This document shows, piece after piece, positions 19,566 through 32,037 of a stretch of DNA of 64,000 nucleotides (position 1 is the first letter of the stretch; each line of letters opens with the position of its first letter). A model generated the notes under the pieces. It was not told the DNA's origin, did no database searches, and worked only from the letters and a program-made list of their open reading frames with translations. Origin of the DNA: Hemerocallis citrina (lineage: Eukaryota > Streptophyta > Magnoliopsida > Asparagales > Asphodelaceae); NCBI GenBank assembly GCA_017893485.1, contig CM030360.1:145080516-145144515 (forward strand), written 5' to 3'. The translations under genes and the position numbers were made by a program.

Positions 19566-22500
19566 TGTCACGCCCCGCTTCCCAAAATATGGAATACGAG
19601 CGCGTGACGAAGCTCAGCGAATGATATAAGTACGCCAACTCATATCATCCATAAGCTGTAGGATCGATTCAGCATCATAACAAGAATATAACAAGATTTA
19701 TATATAACCAAGCATGTATGAATAATTTATTAAGCAACAAAAAAACAATTGAAACAATAATAATATTCAATTAGTATTCAAGTCTGGATCAAATGTAAAA
19801 CTCGGAAACGTAGCCCGTTACAAGTCTTAAGTAGCAAGAATAAATAATTTAAGAAAAACAATTAATCTAAACAAGTCCTGCCTCCACTTGAAAGCTAAAA
19901 TTTCTGCTCACCAATCCCAGCAGGTAGCTCGTCTCCAAAGTCTGCTTAATAATTAAAAAGAAAAAAAATAGGGAAAACAAGAGAAAATGCCTTTAGTGCA
20001 AGCTATGGCCACAAATAGTAAAAACGAGTACAAGTAATGGAGAACAGAAATTGGAATCAAGAATGTAATAGGGATACAACAAGTAATGGAAAAACCAAGA
20101 AATAGCTAGCAAGAGGGACATCTTAGTGAACGGGCGGGATAACAATTGCCAATGGCAACACACATGACAAGTGAACCTGTAGGGGTATCTAACATCAAGT
20201 GACAAGCCTCAAATCTAGTATCATGTAACAAGTGCAAAGTCTAGTGTCAAAATTTTATTTCAAGTGTCAAGTCTCAAGTAACAAGTTGTCGAGTATCAGG
20301 TAACAAGTTGTCAAGTTCAAGTTTCATGTTTCAAGTCTCATGTATCATGTTTCATGTATCATGTAATCAAGTATTAAGTAACAGGTGTCATGTTCAAGTC
20401 TTGTAGTTATTACTATTTTGGTAGCACTTCATGCATCCATACTTTTACTACATGGTTGCTACAGTCAATACAATTTCGTTTAGGCCTCGTAATGGAGTTT
20501 GTAGGGCAGTGTACTCAGGTATCAAGTATCAAGCAAGTGATCAACCATGGGCTCTGGAGGTGGCCCCCGTCACCATGACGTGGCACTTAGTTCTACGTGG
20601 CACTTAGTTCCATGTGATCTCAAATATATATATCATGTAATCATATAATGGGCACTAGAGGTGGCCCCCGTAGACTCTAGAGGTGGCCCCCGTCACCCAT
20701 GACGTGGTACTTAGTTCTACGTGGCACTTAGTTCCATTTAACATAACATTATGGAAAACACGGGCTCCCTTCCGAGTACACTTACCTATATTGTCCACCA
20801 CTATGGTCTTTTCCTTAAACCCCGGCTTGTTACTTTTATTAATTCTTATCAAGCAAGCATGCAGGTGTGTGAAACAAGGTACGAGAAAGTGGTTGGAACA
20901 TGTGTCCAGCGAATTACACAGCTAATGTGTTCAGGCAGAATTTGAGTATTTGAGTTTATACATGTGGAACAGTGTTGAAATACTGTTAATTAATTCTAAG
21001 AAAAATTAGGGATGTCCTATAGGGTGTCCAGCAACTGCATATAAAATTTCAAGTCAAACGCTTGCTGTTAACATAGTTAAATTAATTCGCAAAGTAAAGA
21101 TGTGCAGCAGTTTTGCGAATCTGCATCTACCGACACAGCTGTAGTAAAACTGCAATAACTCCTAGACCGCAACTCCAAATTCGAAAATCCCAGAGGCTAT
21201 CGACATCTAGACATCTAGAGCTACATTTTCTATTCAGGGCTTGGATTCAGATTCTGATGTTAAAGGGGTCAAAACATCATAACAAGATTCAGGACAACAA
21301 CATGTGGAAATATCTTACTAGTATAGGTTGCATGAAAATTGGTTATTAGGCATCTAGGTTAAAGTGTGATACAAATACATGGTAATGGTTATCAAAACAA
21401 CCAGTAATGATTGTTTTTCAAGCCAAATGGGTGCAAGTTCTTCAAATACAAGATATAACATATGTCTACAAATCTAGGGCTCCTTAATTTATGTGTCCAT
21501 GTGTTCAGGGGATAAAATGAGTCCAAGTAGTTGTAATAAAATACAATGAAATTATTGGGACTCTTAAGATTATGAAATTGATGGAGATTAACATTTGATC
21601 AACAACGACAAGTCAAGTAGGAGTCACAATTTCTAACTATTTGCAGTATTTTCAAATGGATGCTTATACCAGAACAAAAATATGTACAAGAGGAATACTT
21701 GCCTTTAGGGGAGAAGACGATGAATCCGACGGATGACGGGAACGGATCCCGACGACACGGCGACGAGCAAACGATCACGATAATCACGATCGGGCACGGA
21801 TCTCGATGATGATCAAGGTCAAGATGAAGATCCAGCGAATCCAACGGTCGAGATCGAACATACATGAAACATATAAGAATTAGAAGAGTACCAAAAGAGT
21901 AAAATTTACCATGATTGACAACTTGGTGAATGAGAACAAAAAGTGGATCAAATAATTTACTCACCAAGTAGAAGACGAACGAGACGATCGAGACGATCAA
22001 GAGCCGAGATCAAGTGTGATCGGTCGATCGGATGGCTGAGATCGAAGATCAAGATTAGGATCAAGATGATGATTACGATCGCGACGATCAAAAGAGTCCG
22101 ACGGTCGAGATCAAGATCTTGATGATGATGGAAACGATGATCACGATCGCGACGATCAACGATCGGACGACCTATATCCAATGGCTTAGTGATGATCAAA
22201 CGGAGGATCGGACGGCTGTGGTTAAGAGTAGTTGATGATGATGATCCGATCAAATCGGGAGGAGATCGGGTGGCTGGATCTGCTTGATCTGAGCTGATGA
22301 GATCAGATCTGATCAAAATCTGATCTTGATCGAATCCGACGGCCTAGATTCAACCTCTCTTTCCTTCATCTTCTTCCCTCCTTCAGAACAGAGAAAGAGA
22401 GAAATAGCGGCAGCTAGCAGCGAGGTGACAGCGGAGGATGGCCGGGGGTGGCAATGGCCAGGGGCGCGACTGGGGGCCAGTGCAGCGCCGGAGGAAGGTC

Positions 22501-23405
22501 GCGACAGGCTGGTGGTCGATGCTACGCACTGGCGAAGCAGTGCATCGCGGTGGGCTATTGCCACGGGGCACTGCAGGGGCTGGTCGCGACCGACGCGCAA
22601 CCGGGGCGGCTGCGTGATTGCGGTGCAGTGCATGGGAAAGGCGGAGACGCAGGGGAGGCACGATGACGGAGTTGATGCGCGACCCTGTTTTCGAGATCGA
22701 AAACATGGGAGGAGGAGAGCGGGGGTCTCAGCGCAGGGTAATCGCGCTGACTGTCGCGGTGGCTTGTCGTCGGAGGAACGCAGCGTCGGGGCGCGCTGGT
22801 GGTCTGGTCGGTGGGATGCACAGGGAGAGGAGCTGGCGAGGTGAGCAACGCGGCTATGGCGGAATGGGTTGCGATGCAGGAGGTCAGGGTGTCAACTAGG
22901 GGGTGGCGACTGGTCGGAGGTGAAATGAGCGGGGGATGGCGACGCCGACTGGAGGAGATGGGTTGTCGAGGTCAAATTTTGGGTTCGATGCGATGGAAGA
23001 AGAAGGAGACGGGGAAGAGGAGGTTGGTGGCTGGTTATGTTAGGGTAAAACAGTGGGGGGGGGGGGGGTGGGGGTAGGGTTAGGGGATTAGGGTTTAAAT
23101 AGTTAGGGTTTTCGGGTTTTGGGTAATAGGGTATCCGTTTTGAGTGGGATCCAACTGAATAATTGGTCAAAATGTATTAAAATGGGGAATAAAGAGATGA
23201 ATGACATAGAACAGCTAATTCTTCATGAAGAACGACACAAAGAGTACATACAATTGAATTATATAAAAGGACCAAAAATTGAGTCGAAACAAAATAGTGA
23301 TTTTATTCGAATAGAAACAAAATACAGGATCACCATTTGAATACGAGAATATAAGGAATGAAAAATACAGTAGAAAAATTACAGACACGGAAAATAGGAG
23401 TTACA
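19566..23405 (-). repeat. LARD LTR 2 (3,840 bp)
   Basis: This is an uninterrupted LTR with plus-read ends TGTCACGCCCCG...GGAGTTACA. It contains the intact target site (GTAGC at 20421) used by the Tat element in LTR 1, the GATC block (about 21970-22335) and a G tract (23056-23070). It has no coding capacity that I credit. Confidence 0.85.
21970..22335. repeat. GATC-dense block in LARD LTR 2
   Basis: Same position and character as 15530-15900, with small indels and substitutions between copies, yet the GATC density is maintained. Confidence 0.75.
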
Positions 23406-23771
23406 AATCCTATCCACCTTACACAAAAATTTCGTCCTCGAAATTTGCTTAGGCGGTACATAGGATAGGGTAAAAGCAACTTAGGGGAGGGTAACAAACA
23501 AGGGACCCAAAGAAAAGTCAACTTGGTGGTAACGTCAAAATAAGGAGGGTGTGGATAACAACGATGTCAAATGGAATGCATGAAAGAAAGTAGACGGTAT
23601 CAAAAGGAAAGAACAACCCGAGATAATAAAGCAAGATAAGAAGTCGGCAGAACTGAAATCAAGGAGAGAAAAGACAGGGAAGAATTGAATTAAACAATAA
23701 GTCAGCGGATGAGAACAATTGCAAGAGATAGGGAAGATCAAAACAATGCAAGGAAGGAGAAGCAACAAGAG

Positions 23772-23826
23772 GATCCTGGGACGTGTGGGTTATGGGCCCA
23801 CCACGCTTCCGCTGCGCCACTCTGAT
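23772..23826 (-). pseudogene. Initiator tRNA-Met 5' segment, second copy
   Basis: Same 55-nt segment and same truncation point as 17280-17334. The first base outside the acceptor strand differs (CACC here, CACT there). It is inherited with the array unit and not separately captured. Confidence 0.85.
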
Positions 23827-24517
23827 GGTGACATTCCAAGCTCCAGACAAGTCGTTGTAGACCACTTGACACCAGGCGACGATCCGATCAAGAAGGAAAA
23901 GAATGAGACACCAGGATCAAAGGGAGTATGGGTTCAAGATAGATATAGACAATAATGCAAAATAATATAAAATTGAGCTTCAATTCAAATAGTCAAAATA
24001 TATAGTATATATCAAAACTAATGACTTTAACAGGAATAATAATAACAACAAATGTTAACAATAAAATCGATAGTGATAGAATAGTAATAAAAATAATAAA
24101 AATATTAATGGTAACAATAATGATAACAATACTTATTAATAGTAATATAATAATAACAACGATAAATTAAAATAATATCAACAACAATAATAAAAATGGT
24201 AATAATAAATACAATAACATTAAAAAAATAATAACAATAATGATACAAGTAATAAAAACCATGATAATAAAATAATAAAAACAAATAATAATAACAATAA
24301 TCAAAATTATCATAACCATACAGGTAATAATAATATAATAAAATAAAAATATCAACAATACTAATAATAATGATAATACATACATGACAAATAGAATTCA
24401 ACACATTCATGAAAATAATACAATAATAAAAATAATGATAACATTTTAAATAATATCAATAATGATAATAATAATAATGATAATAGCATTAATAACAATA
24501 ATATCAATAAAGTAACA

Positions 24518-24550
<33 letters not shown>

Positions 24551-24720
24551 TAATAAGAGTACTAAAGGTAACGAAACAATAATATTAATATCAATTGAAA
24601 TGGCAATACTAATAATAATACCAATAATAACGAAAATATTCCTTTACCATCAGTTTCATTATATAAGTAACGCGTCTTGAAATATCAATTAGTAATAGGA
24701 TGAAAATCTTGCCTCCCTAA

Positions 24721-24870
24721 CATCAAGTTGCATGTTTGCCTTCACGACATCAGGTTGCAGGTTGCCGTCCGGATATTCGGTTGCACATTGTGCCACCCCG
24801 ATATCCAGTTGCAATTTGCCTCCATTAACATCGAGTTGCATATTTGTCATCTCGACATTAGGTTGCACCA
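24721..24870 (-). repeat. 27-bp-type repeat encoding a 9-residue motif, copy 2
   Basis: In the minus frame it reads MVQPNVEMTN, MQLDVNGGK, LQLDIGVAQ, CATEYPDGN, LQPDVVKAN, MQLDVREA and then ends shortly after. A short ORF of about 60 codons (24871-24689) covers exactly the repeat. Confidence 0.8.
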
Positions 24871-26069
24871 AAGTGGTGAAATGTATATAAAATTAAGCAT
24901 GCTTAGGCTCAAAACAAATTATTAATAATAATAGTAACGATAAAAATAATAATACCAATAACCAGAATAATAACGAAATATCGATACTAATGACAATAAG
25001 AATACCAATGATAATAACAATGATCATAACAATAACAATAACAGCAATCGCAAAAAGAATGATAGCCATAATAATAATAATAACATTAATGTTAAAATAT
25101 TAACAACACTAGTAAAAGTAATAATGCAAGACAAAATATAGTTCGGGCCCAACTTTTTTGTGTGGAAGTAATTCATCATTAACAACAATAATAAAATAAT
25201 GAAAACAATAATAAGAATATCAATAGTAGTAACAACAATAATAATACTGGTAATGCTAATGAAAATAATAGCAATAATAATAATAGTAGTAATAATAGCA
25301 TTACACAACAAAATAAAAATTTGTCTTATCAAAATAATCCAGTAGAAATATATAGTCGATCAAAAATGAAAAGTGAAGTTAAAATATACTATTGTTCGGG
25401 ATAACAAAATCTTTGTTGAGAAACATTTTTATAGAAGATCGAAAATAAATATAACAATTAATAATCGAAATGTAGAAAGTATTCGGGAAATAAATAAATA
25501 AATAAATAAATAATAAAGAGGAAAAATAGGTAGGAGAAAAATGAATCTATGCCTAATAAAGAGTTAAAGAGGAGGATGACTAGAAGGGACAAAAGAAAAT
25601 TAAGGAATTGAATACGAAGGAAGAAGGATGAGGGGCAAAATCGGAATTGAAGAGAATATAGCAGGGAAGAAATAACCAACATGATACTCAATATGAATCA
25701 ACAAATGAAGATGAATGCAAGGCAGGAAAGCAATAAATGACACTCGAGCTGAAATAAGAAGGGATCAGCGAGGCAAGCAGAAATAAGAGATTGCTTGCAC
25801 CGGAAGAAAAAAAACATGGGTACGGAAAGAATAAATTGTACCCAATAAGGAATCAACAAATATAGACAACTGCAAGAGATGGAAGGAAACAAGGAATTCA
25901 AAGAATTGAACATGAAGGAATCAAAATAGATAGGATAAGACTGGTGTCCAGATAGAGTTGATTATCAAATTATTCATGTGGTTGCATGGCCTGTTTAATG
26001 TTGAGTTAATCCTGACTGAGTAAAGCCTGTCTAATGTATTAGTTAAACTAACACATTAGCCAAACCTAA

Positions 26070-26081
26070 GCTCTGATACCA
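26070..26081 (-). promoter_or_regulatory. Primer binding site, LARD copy 3
   Basis: The complement reads TGGTATCAGAGC, 10 bp from the LTR edge at 26092. It marks the 5' LTR of the rightmost unit. Confidence 0.85.
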
Positions 26082-26091
26082 CTAAAAACCT

Positions 26092-29000
26092 TGTCACGCC
26101 CCGCTTTCCAAAATATGGAATACAAGCTCGTGACGAAGCCCAGCGAATGATATAAGTACGCCAACTCATATCATCCATAAGCTGTAGGATCGACTCAGCA
26201 TCATAATAAGAATGTTACAAGATTTATACATAACCAAGCATGTATGAATAATTTATTAAGCAACAAAAAACAATAATAATATTGAAATAATTGAAACAAT
26301 AATAATATTCAATTAGTTTTCAAGTCTGGATCAAATGTAAAACTCGGGAACATAGCCCGTTACAAGTCTTAAGTAGCAAGAATAAATAATTCAAGAAAAA
26401 AATTAATCTAAACAAGTCCTGCATCCATTTGAAAGCTAAAATTTCTGCTCACCAATCCCAGCAGGTAGCTCGTCTCCAAAGTCTGCTTAATAACTAAAAA
26501 GAAAAAATAGGAAAAATAAGAGAAAATGCCCATAGTGCAAGCTAGGACCACAAATAGTAAAAACGAGTACAAGTAATGGGGAACAGGAATTGGAATCAAG
26601 AATATAACAGGGATACAACAAGTAATGAAAAAACCAATAACTAGCTAGCAAGAGGGACATCTTAGTGAATGGGCTGGATAACAATTGCCAATGGCAAAAC
26701 ACATGACAAGTAAACCTGTAGGGGTATCTAACATCAAGTGACAAGTCTCAAATCTAGTATCATGTAACAAGTGCCAAGTCTAGTGTCAAAATTTTATTTC
26801 AAGTGTCAAGTCCCAAGTAACAAGTTGTCGAGTATCAGGTAACAAGTTGTCAAGTTCAAGTTTCATGTTTCAAGTCACATGTATCATATTTCATGTATCA
26901 TGTAATCAAGTATTAAGTAACAGGTGTCATGTTCAAGTCTTGTAGTTATTACTATCTAGGTAACACTTCATGCATCCATACTTTTACTACATGGTTGCTA
27001 CAGTCAATACAATTTCGTTTAGGCCTAGTAATGGAGTCTGTAAGGCGGTGTACTCAGGTATCAAGTATCAAGCAAGTGATCAACTATGGGCTCTAGAGGT
27101 GGCCCCCGTAGGCTCTAGAGGTGGCCCCCGTCACCATGACATGGCACTTAGTTCTACGTGGTACTTAGTTCCATGTGATCTCAAATATATATATCATGTA
27201 ATCATATAATGGGCTCTAGAGGTGGCCCCCGTCACCCATGACGTGGCACATAGTTCCATTTAACATAACATTATGGGAAACACAGGCCTCATTCCGGGTA
27301 GACTTACCTATATTGTTCGCCACTATGGTCTTTCCCTTAAACTCTGGCTTGTTACTTTTATTAATTCTTATCAAGCAAGCATGCAGGTGTGTGAAACAAG
27401 GTACGAGAAAGTGGTGGGAACATGTGTCCAGCGAATTACACAGCTAATGTGTTCAGGCAGAATTTGAGTATTTGAGTTTATACATGTGGAACAGTGTTGA
27501 AATACTGTTAATTAATTCTAAGAAAAATTGGGAATGTCCTATAGGGTACTGCATATAAAATTTCAAGTCAAACGCTTGCTGTTAACATAGTTAAATTAAT
27601 TCGCAAAGTAAAGATGTACAGCAGTTTTGCGAATCTGCATCTACTGATACAGCTGCAGTAAAACTGCAATAACTCCTAGACCACAACTCCAAATTCGAAA
27701 ATCCCGGAGGCTATCGACATCTAGATATCTAGAGCTACACTTTCTATTCAGGGGTCGGGTTCAGATTCTGATGTTAAAGGGGTCAAAACAGCATAACAAG
27801 ATTCAGGACAGCAACATGTGGGAATATCTTACTAGTATAGGTTGCATGAAAATTGGTTATTAGGCATCTAGGTTAAAATGTGATACAAATACAGGGTAAT
27901 GGTTGTCAAAACAGCTAGTAATGATTGTTTTCCAAGCCAAATGGGTGCAAGTTCATCAAATACAAGATATAACATATGTCTACAAATCTAGAGCTCCTTA
28001 ATTTATGAGTCCATGTGTTCAGGGGAGTAGTTGCAATATAATGCAATAAAATTATTGTGACTCTTAAGATTATGAAATTGATGGAGATTAACATTTGATC
28101 AACAACGACAAGTCAAGAAGGAGTCAAAATTTCTAACTATTTGCAGTATTTTCAAATGGACGCTTGTACTAGAACAAAAATATGTACAAGAGGAATACTT
28201 GCCTTTAGGGGAGAAGACGATGAATCCGACGAATGACGGGAATGGATCCCGACAACCCGGCGACGAGCAAACGATCACGATAATCACGATCGGGCACGGT
28301 TCTCGATAATGATCAAGGTCAAGATGAAGATCCAGCGAATCCAACGGTCGAGATCGAACATACATGAAACATATAAGAATTGGAAGAGTACCAAAAGAGT
28401 AAATTTTACCATGATTGACAACTTGATGAATGAGAACAAAAAGTGGATCAAATGATTTACTCACCAAGTAGAAGACGAACGAGACGATCGAGACGATCAA
28501 GAGCCGAGATCAAGTGTGATCGGTCGATCGGACGGCTGAGATCGAAGATCAAGATCAAGATGATGATTACGATCGCGACGATCAAAAGAGATCCGACGGT
28601 CGAGATCAAGATCTTGATGATGATGGAAACGATGATCACGATCGTGATGATCAACTATCGGACGACCTAGATCCAATGGCTTGGTGATGATCAAACGGAG
28701 GATCGGATGGCTGTGGTCAAGAGTTGTTGATGATGATGATCCGATCAAATCGGGAGGAGATCGGGCGGCTGGATCTGTTTGATCTGAGCTGATGAGATCA
28801 GATCTGATCAAAATCTGATCTTGATCGAATCCGACGGCCCAGATTCAACCTCTCTTTCCTTCATCTTCTTCCCTCCTTCAGAATAGAGAAAGAGAGAAAC
28901 AGCGGCAGCTAGCGGTGAGGCGACAGCGGAGGACGGCAGGAGGCAGCAACGGCCAGGGGCGCGACTGGGGGCTAGTGCAGCGCTAGAGAAAGGTTGCGAC

Positions 29001-29906
29001 AGGCTGGTGGTCGACGCTGCGCACTGGCGAAGCAGTGCGTCGCGGTGGGCTGTTGCCGCGGTGCACTGCAGGGGCTGGTCGAGACCGACGCGCGACCGGG
29101 GTGGCTGCATGATGGCGGCGCAGTGCATGGGAGAGGCGGAGACGCAGGGGATGCGCGATGACGGAGTTGATGCGCGACTCTATTTTCGAGATCGAAAACA
29201 GGGGAGGAGGAGAGCGGGGGTCTCAGCGCAGGGTAGCCGCGCTGACTGTCGCGGTGGCTTGTCGTCGGAGGAACGCAGCGTCGGGGCGTGCTGGTGGTCT
29301 GGTCGGTGGGATGCACAGGGAGAGGAGCTGGCGAGGTGAGCGACTCGGCCATGGCGGAATGGGTTGCGATGCAGGAGGTCAGGGCGTCAACTAGGGGGTG
29401 GCGACTGGTCGGAGGTGAAATGAGCGGGGGATGGCGATGCCGACTGGAGGAGATGGGTTGTCGAGGTCAAATTTTGGGTTCGATGCGATGGGAGAAGAAG
29501 GAGACGGGGAAGAGGAGGTTGGCGGCTGGTTATGTTAGGGTAAAACAGTGGGGGGGGGGGGGGTAGGGGTAGGGGTAGGGTTAGGGGATTAGGGTTTAAA
29601 TAGTTAGGGTTTTCGGGTTTTGGGTAATAGGGTATCCGTTTTGAGTGGGATCCAACTGAAGAATTGGTCAAAATGTATTAAAATGGGAAATAAAGAGATG
29701 AATGACATAGAACAGCTCATTCTTCATGAAGAACGACACAAATAGTACATACAATTGAATTATATAAAAGGAATAAAAATTGAGTCGAAACAAAATAGTG
29801 ATTTTATTCGAATAGAAACAAAATACAGGATCACCATTTGAATACGAGAATATAAGGAATGAAAAATACAGTAGAAAAATTATAGACACGGGAAACAGGA
29901 GTTACA
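26092..29906 (-). repeat. LARD LTR 3 (3,815 bp), outer edge of the array
   Basis: It ends precisely at GTTACA (29906). The next bases, GCAGC, belong to the copia gag and are the probable right-hand target duplication. It contains the GATC block (28490-28830) and a G tract (29551-29565). A TATA-like TATATAA (minus) lies near 29762, about 145 bp from the LTR 5' end. Confidence 0.85.
28490..28830. repeat. GATC-dense block in LARD LTR 3
   Basis: About 29 GATC sites counted by hand in about 340 bp, among CGATCA, AGATCA, TGATCC and similar words. See the copy at 15530-15900. Confidence 0.8.
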
Positions 29907-30085
29907 GCAGCGGAAGCGGTAGTATCGAGATCTTTGGGGCGAATAGTGGAACCATCAATGTGACCCCATAAAGAATGGCCGAGAAGAGTGGCCTCAACAG
30001 AAGCAGACCAATCAGTCCAATCCTTAGCAGAGGAAAGAAGGAAATCAGTGGAGACTGGAAGGTATTGATGAAATTGAGGCTCCAT
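29907..30085 (-). pseudogene. Copia gag, N-terminal 59 codons only
   Basis: The start is ATG 30085 (MEPQFHQYLPVSTDFL), then SAKDWTDWSASVEATLLG and HSLWGHIDGS, which resembles the N-terminal part of plant copia gag proteins (UBN2/DUF4219-like). The reading stops being copia after DTTASAA at 29907, where the LARD LTR begins. Downstream frame residues belong to the LTR. Confidence 0.7.
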
Positions 30086-30289
30086 GAGAGATACAAGTAC
30101 TTGCAAGAAGAATTTTTTTTTTAATACTGAAGTAGGGTTACAAAGGATTTGTTGAGATTCAAGCACCTACTAGGGTTTGTGAGGGGCGGCTAGTGACGAC
30201 GGGGACAGAATTCCTGATCGTCGACGAGGACAGAGGAGGATTTCGTTAGAAGTTGGTGGTGCGAAGAGGATGCCGGATTTTGTGAAGAT

Positions 30290-30665
30290 CTCGACGGAGG
30301 AGAGGTGGTTACTGGATTTGTTGAAGAGGACGCCGGAGGGGATGGTCGCCGGAGTAGGACGCCAGAGGGGAAGCCAGAGGGGACGCCAGAGTAGGATGCT
30401 AGATCTGAAGTGGACGCTGGAGGGGATTTGTTGAGATCACCAGATCTGAAGAGGACGCCAGATCTGAACAGTCGGGAGGTTGAAGAAGAGGTGGTTACTG
30501 GATTTGTTGACGAGGACGCCGGAGGGGATGGTCGCCGGAGTAGGACGCCAGAGGGGACACCAGAGTAGGATGCCAGATCTAAGGAGGACGCCGGAGGGGA
30601 TTTGTTGAGATCGCTAGATCTGAAGAAGATGCCAGATCTGAATAGTCGGGAGGTTGAAGAAGAGA
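30290..30665 (-). repeat. 186-bp tandem repeat in the copia leader, about 1.9 copies
   Basis: AGAGGTGGTTACTGGATTTG starts at 30301 and again at 30487. Both units are rich in GATCTG and GGACGCC. It lies between the primer site and gag, where no protein is expected. Confidence 0.85.
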
Positions 30666-30740
30666 TTTTGTTTTTTTTTTTTTGGAATTTGGGGATTTTT
30701 TTTTATGGAAAAAATTAAGAGAATAAATTTTGTATAATTG

Positions 30741-30752
30741 GCTCTGATACCA
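30741..30752 (-). promoter_or_regulatory. Copia primer binding site
   Basis: The complement reads TGGTATCAGAGC, directly abutting the LTR end at 30753. It is the usual tRNA-iMet primer site of copia elements. Confidence 0.9.
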
Positions 30753-30893
30753 TGATAAGATAAATCAGAGAAAAATGAAGACAACACTGAATATTGAATT
30801 GAGAAATAACTGAGTACAATATCTCCTATATATATAGGAGGAACCAAATACAAAACTAGCCAACTATCCAATGTGGGACTATAATATCTAACA
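30753..30893 (-). repeat. Copia 5' LTR (141 bp)
   Basis: Minus-read TGTTAGATATTATAGTCCC...CTTATCA with TG/CA ends. TATATATAGGAG near 30826-30840 serves as a TATA region. AGTCC at 30894-30898 is probably one copy of its target duplication. Confidence 0.85.
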
Positions 30894-30979
30894 AGTCCAC
30901 TTGTTAAAACATGGTTAGAGTCCATATTTTGAGAGTCCGTACCATTTAGGTAGAGGTGGTTGTTAGTAACAAAAATATT
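30894..30979 (-). pseudogene. Lipase last visible exon, part b
   Basis: These 86 bp sit between the copia LTR and the Sirevirus 5' LTR. On the minus strand the frame arriving from 38756 stays open through it (FVTNNHLYLNG, MDSNHVLTSGL) until the copia LTR begins. Continuity across the 7.8-kb Sirevirus suggests that it is exon sequence. It could also be intron that happens to stay open. Confidence 0.6.
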
Positions 30980-31981
30980 TGTTGACTCTTAGTTTGGTGT
31001 GCACAAAATGTGCTCATTAATACTAATAAGTTTAAAGTTAGTTGTTCAGATTTGCAAGATCAAATAAGCAGAGTAATATCAACAAATGTCAACAAGAGAT
31101 CCAAGAGAGATTCAGGAATATCCAAACAAGGAAAGTGAAAGATGGCAAATACAAGCAAAAGAGGAAGATATTCAAAAAGAGTCCATGATTAATTGGTCTC
31201 CAAGAAAGCTATCAAGACCTGAATTTTTCCTTCTATTTTCGTGAGATTTTAATTGTATAAGATTGATTAAAGATTTGTTAGTTTATGAAAAGAAAACAAA
31301 GTGGATTCGGAATATACAGCGCGATATCGGTCGATCGTACTTCATGACGGTCGACCGCATCGTAGTCGACCGCAACCTTCAGTTGCTTGAGAAGCGGTCG
31401 ACCTTTTACCTTTCTACTTTACGTCATAGAGCTGAACGATCGACCGCACCAATATGTCGGTCGACCGCACTTTGTGTTGTGTGTATTCTTGGAAAGTATC
31501 GCTTCTATTTTTGATCGATACACTTTCCCGTCTACTTATATTGGACGAATCCACTGTGTTCTTCACCCTACTACTTCTGAAAAAATATTCTGAACTAATC
31601 TTTCAATAATCAATCCGAGTGTGAGCGATAATTTTTTCTGTATTCTTCAGTCAGGATCATTAACGATCTTGAGTTTTGGTTTTTCTTTCTTTTCCACTTC
31701 AGTGAGATTGACGGGACTTGTATTGGAAGTCCTGTGGGTGTAATAGGTCTCTCGGCCTAAATCCGAGAATCAATGTACAAAGGATTTTAAGTATAGTGGA
31801 ACGTTTGTGGCAGAAAATTACTACAAGTAGGTGGTGTGGACGTAGACCTGGGGGTCGAACCACATTATATCGCTGCATCATCTGTGTTTGCTGCTCTTAA
31901 CTCTTTTACTTACCTTGCACTTTATTTTATTAATTTTTAATTTCACACAATCTCCCTATTCACCTCCCAGGGTGATTTACA
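30980..31981 (+). repeat. Sirevirus-like 5' LTR
   Basis: Begins TGTTGACTCTTAGTTTGG and ends GGGTGATTTACA. Contains palindromes CGGTCGACCG at 31348-31357 and 31458-31467 and the near-copy CGGTCGATCG at 31328-31337. Confidence 0.9.
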
Positions 31982-31982
31982 G

Positions 31983-31994
31983 TGGTTTCAGAGC
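31983..31994 (+). promoter_or_regulatory. Primer binding site, one mismatch
   Basis: TGGTTTCAGAGC, 11 of 12 matching the tRNA-iMet-type site TGGTATCAGAGC, one base after the LTR. Confidence 0.8.
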
Positions 31995-32037
31995 GAGGTA
32001 CTTATCAAAAAGCTTAAAAGCTTAAGCAAAAGGTTCA

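Larger units (their letters stand above)
23406..26091 (-). other. LARD internal region, copy 2
   Basis: This 2,686-bp region has the same order as copy 1: purine tract and pol-end relic (23406-23455), initiator-tRNA segment (23772-23826), AAT-rich DNA, the 9-residue repeat (24721-24870) and an intact primer site TGGTATCAGAGC (complement of 26070-26081). Confidence 0.8.
3844..29906 (-). mobile_element. Tandem array of a LARD-like non-coding LTR element (three internal regions, three LTRs)
   Basis: A unit of about 6.5 kb is repeated. Read on the plus strand the order is INT (3844-5747, left-truncated), LTR (5748-16913, split by an insertion), INT (16914-19565), LTR (19566-23405), INT (23406-26091), LTR (26092-29906). 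The polarity is minus: each LTR ends at TGTCACGCCCCG (as read on plus), is followed by a spacer and by the complement of TGGTATCAGAGC, the tRNA-iMet primer site. At the other side a purine-rich tract precedes each LTR. No gag or pol frame is present. A remnant TTCGAGGACGAAATTTTTGT before the LTR resembles the pol-end/PPT junction of Ty3/gypsy chromoviruses. The right outer edge at 29906 is a clean LTR end inside a copia gag. Such LTR-sharing arrays normally arise by unequal recombination. Confidence 0.85.
29907..30893 (-). mobile_element. 5' end of a Ty1/copia element interrupted by the LARD array
   Basis: Minus polarity: LTR (30753-30893), primer site (30741-30752), a leader of about 650 bp with a tandem repeat, then the start of gag (30085-29907). 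The gag is cut by the LARD array LTR at 29906. The rest of the copia element must lie beyond the left end of the window if no deletion occurred. The element itself is inserted in the last visible lipase exon. Confidence 0.8.
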
